A stretch of DNA of 7,921 nt, taken from NCBI GenBank assembly GCA_937974175.1, contig CALJIG010000024.1, positions 1-7,921 of the forward strand. Direction: 5' to 3'. The position numbers and the translations under genes were made by a program. Every line of letters starts with the position of its first letter. Positions within the stretch are counted from its first letter, which is position 1. Under the pieces are notes generated by a model, which saw nothing but the letters and a program-made list of their open reading frames with translations, did not search any database and was not told the DNA's origin. Below are positions 6,807 through 7,921 of this stretch, piece after piece. The stretch comes from an uncultured Ignavibacteria bacterium (GTDB lineage Bacteria > Bacteroidota > Ignavibacteria > Tepidaquicellales > Tepidaquicellaceae).

Positions 6807-7745
6807 TCATTTTATCAATATAATTCTCTTTGTTTCACTATATGAATTCATTTGTAATTTATAAAAATAAATACCACTCGATAAATTTGCCCCATTAAAT
6901 TGAAAATTATAAGTACCTTTAGCAAGAAAATTATTACATAAACATTCAACTAAATTACCTAGCATATCATAAATTGAAATATTTACTTGATCAGATTGAT
7001 TCAAATTTAATTTGATTATTGATACAGGATTAAAAGGATTAGGATAATTTGTGATCATTTTTTTATCAGAAGATTTTTCATTACCCAATGAGGGATTGCC
7101 AAGTATAACATCACCATATTTCACGCCGCCGATTACTGCACCAACAAGCTCCACAATATATTCAAACTTTCCAAACGGACTTTTGTTTGAGCAATAATAA
7201 CTTCTCAATCCAAGTTTTTCGCTATAACATCTTTCTTCGATTACTTTATCTTTTGATAATGCTGAATCTCTTACATAAGTAAAATTTAATTTTTCAGATA
7301 AATGTAAATTCGAATTGGAAAGCTTCTGTTTAATAGAAGAACTTTTTATCAACGAATTTCCATCGCAAATATTCCAGGAATTACCGGGTAAGAAGTAAAA
7401 GTACGCTAGCTTACCGGATTTATCTGAATACTTGCAATCCGGCTCGTATTTGTAAAGAATATTACTGACTGTATCAATGCTTAAATACTCAACCTTCATA
7501 CCCTTACCCGGATCATTGGGAGTAACAACTTTATAGTATTTATTCCCTTTTATAGTTGTATCTTTTTCAACGAATGATGAAATCCTAAATTCAACAGAGC
7601 TTATTTTTATAAGATATTCGAAGTAGTTTCCTTTCTGTAAGAAATTGTAATTTGCTTCAGAAGAATTGGAGAACAGAACAAATACGATTACAATATTTAT
7701 TATGAAAAAAACAGAATTTGAGGATTTACATTCTTTTGCTTTCAT
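6807..7745 (-). CDS. Secreted protein of unknown function with a T9SS type A sorting tail
   Basis: This 312-residue protein begins with a lysine-rich n-region and a hydrophobic stretch (about 11-26), followed by NSSEA and a likely signal cleavage near residue 31. Residues 32-215 form one domain of unknown function with FLQKGNYFEYLIK near its start and GGVKYGD near its end. Similar openings and endings occur in uncharacterised Ignavibacteria T9SS cargo, but I cannot name the family. Residues 230-312 are the sorting domain, with NYPNPFNP at 233-240 and SSGIYFYK at 289-296. Cysteines at 104, 127, 173 and 185 could form disulfides in the N-terminal domain. C268 and C270 lie inside the tail, which is unusual. 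The start is the ATG at 7743..7745, inside the palindrome TTCATATGAA, with no Shine-Dalgarno. It lies 5 bases after the stop of the upstream gene, so co-transcription and perhaps translational coupling are likely. GC is about 29%, well below both neighbours. Confidence 0.9.
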   Translation of the reverse strand: MKAKECKSSNSVFFIINIVIVFVLFSNSSEANYNFLQKGNYFEYLIKISSVEFRISSFVEKDTTIKGNKYYKVVTPNDPGKGMKVEYLSIDTVSNILYKYEPDCKYSDKSGKLAYFYFLPGNSWNICDGNSLIKSSSIKQKLSNSNLHLSEKLNFTYVRDSALSKDKVIEERCYSEKLGLRSYYCSNKSPFGKFEYIVELVGAVIGGVKYGDVILGNPSLGNEKSSDKKMITNYPNPFNPVSIIKLNLNQSDQVNISIYDMLGNLVECLCNNFLAKGTYNFQFNGANLSSGIYFYKLQMNSYSETKRIILIK

Positions 7746-7750
7746 ATGAA

Positions 7751-7921
7751 CTATTTTATTAAACTCATTTTTTTAGTCTCAACAGATGCGTTAGTTCTTA
7801 GCTGATAAAAATATACACCGCTTGATAGCTCCCCTGCATTGAACGGCACCTGATATGAACCCGCTTTAAGATTTTCACTCACCAGCTGAGATACTTCCCT
7901 TCCGCTTATATCAAATACTTT
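7751..7921 (-). CDS. C-terminal end of another T9SS cargo protein (partial)
   Basis: Only the last 56 codons and the TAG stop (7751..7753) lie in the window; the gene runs off the right edge. The fragment opens with KVFDISGREV, continues through AGSYQVPFNAGELSSGVYFY and ends in KKMSLIK. These are the final strands of a T9SS type A sorting domain, and they align closely with the tails of the two downstream genes. The protein is therefore a secreted or surface-anchored cargo, but its functional domain is not visible. It lies 5 bases upstream of the 312-residue gene and probably shares its transcript. GC of the fragment is about 42%. Confidence 0.88.
   Translation of the reverse strand, partial: KVFDISGREVSQLVSENLKAGSYQVPFNAGELSSGVYFYQLRTNASVETKKMSLIK

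Noticed and set aside
7741..7750. Palindrome TTCATATGAA at the start of the 312-residue gene as an operator
   Set aside because: It is only 10 bases, lies between two genes that appear co-transcribed, and is produced by the start codon context plus the 5-base gap. Chance is sufficient.

Overview
The window holds three consecutive genes on the minus strand, each ending in the C-terminal sorting domain of the type IX secretion system (T9SS, the Por system). T9SS is essentially confined to the Bacteroidota and relatives. The tail form NYPNPFNP and the phrase PLPVELASF in the linker before the first tail are typical of the Ignavibacteria / Chlorobi side of that group, so an Ignavibacteria-like bacterium is the best guess. 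This rests on motif recognition alone.

Layout, in transcription order (right to left). At the right edge is the last 56 codons of a gene (7751..7921) that encode only a T9SS tail. Five bases later starts a 312-residue secreted protein (6807..7745) with a signal peptide, a compact N-terminal domain of unknown function and a T9SS tail. These two genes are probably co-transcribed. A 477-base AT-rich gap follows (6330..6806) with no convincing gene. It does contain a 23-base direct repeat in two copies 103 bases apart, several AT-rich inverted repeats and two promoter-like sites facing the next gene. Then comes a 6.2-kb gene (111..6329) for a 2072-residue exported protein. A strong intrinsic terminator at 43..80 closes it.

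The large protein is the main content. After its signal peptide it carries two related right-handed beta-helix-type modules, each starting with a similar N-terminal block and ending in a DIGxDE motif, joined by an Ig-like linker. A further linker, an FnIII-like segment and the T9SS tail follow. A short asparagine-centred motif recurs 14 times in module 1 and 11 times in module 2, about every 33 to 37 residues. The two modules are therefore ancient duplicates that differ in unit number.

Together the genes look like a run of cell-surface or secreted T9SS cargo. No secretion machinery, enzyme active site, mobile element, CRISPR array or RNA gene was recognised. The least expected points are the duplicated beta-helix with unequal unit counts, the non-coding direct repeat ahead of the large gene, and the markedly lower GC of the 312-residue gene compared with both neighbours.
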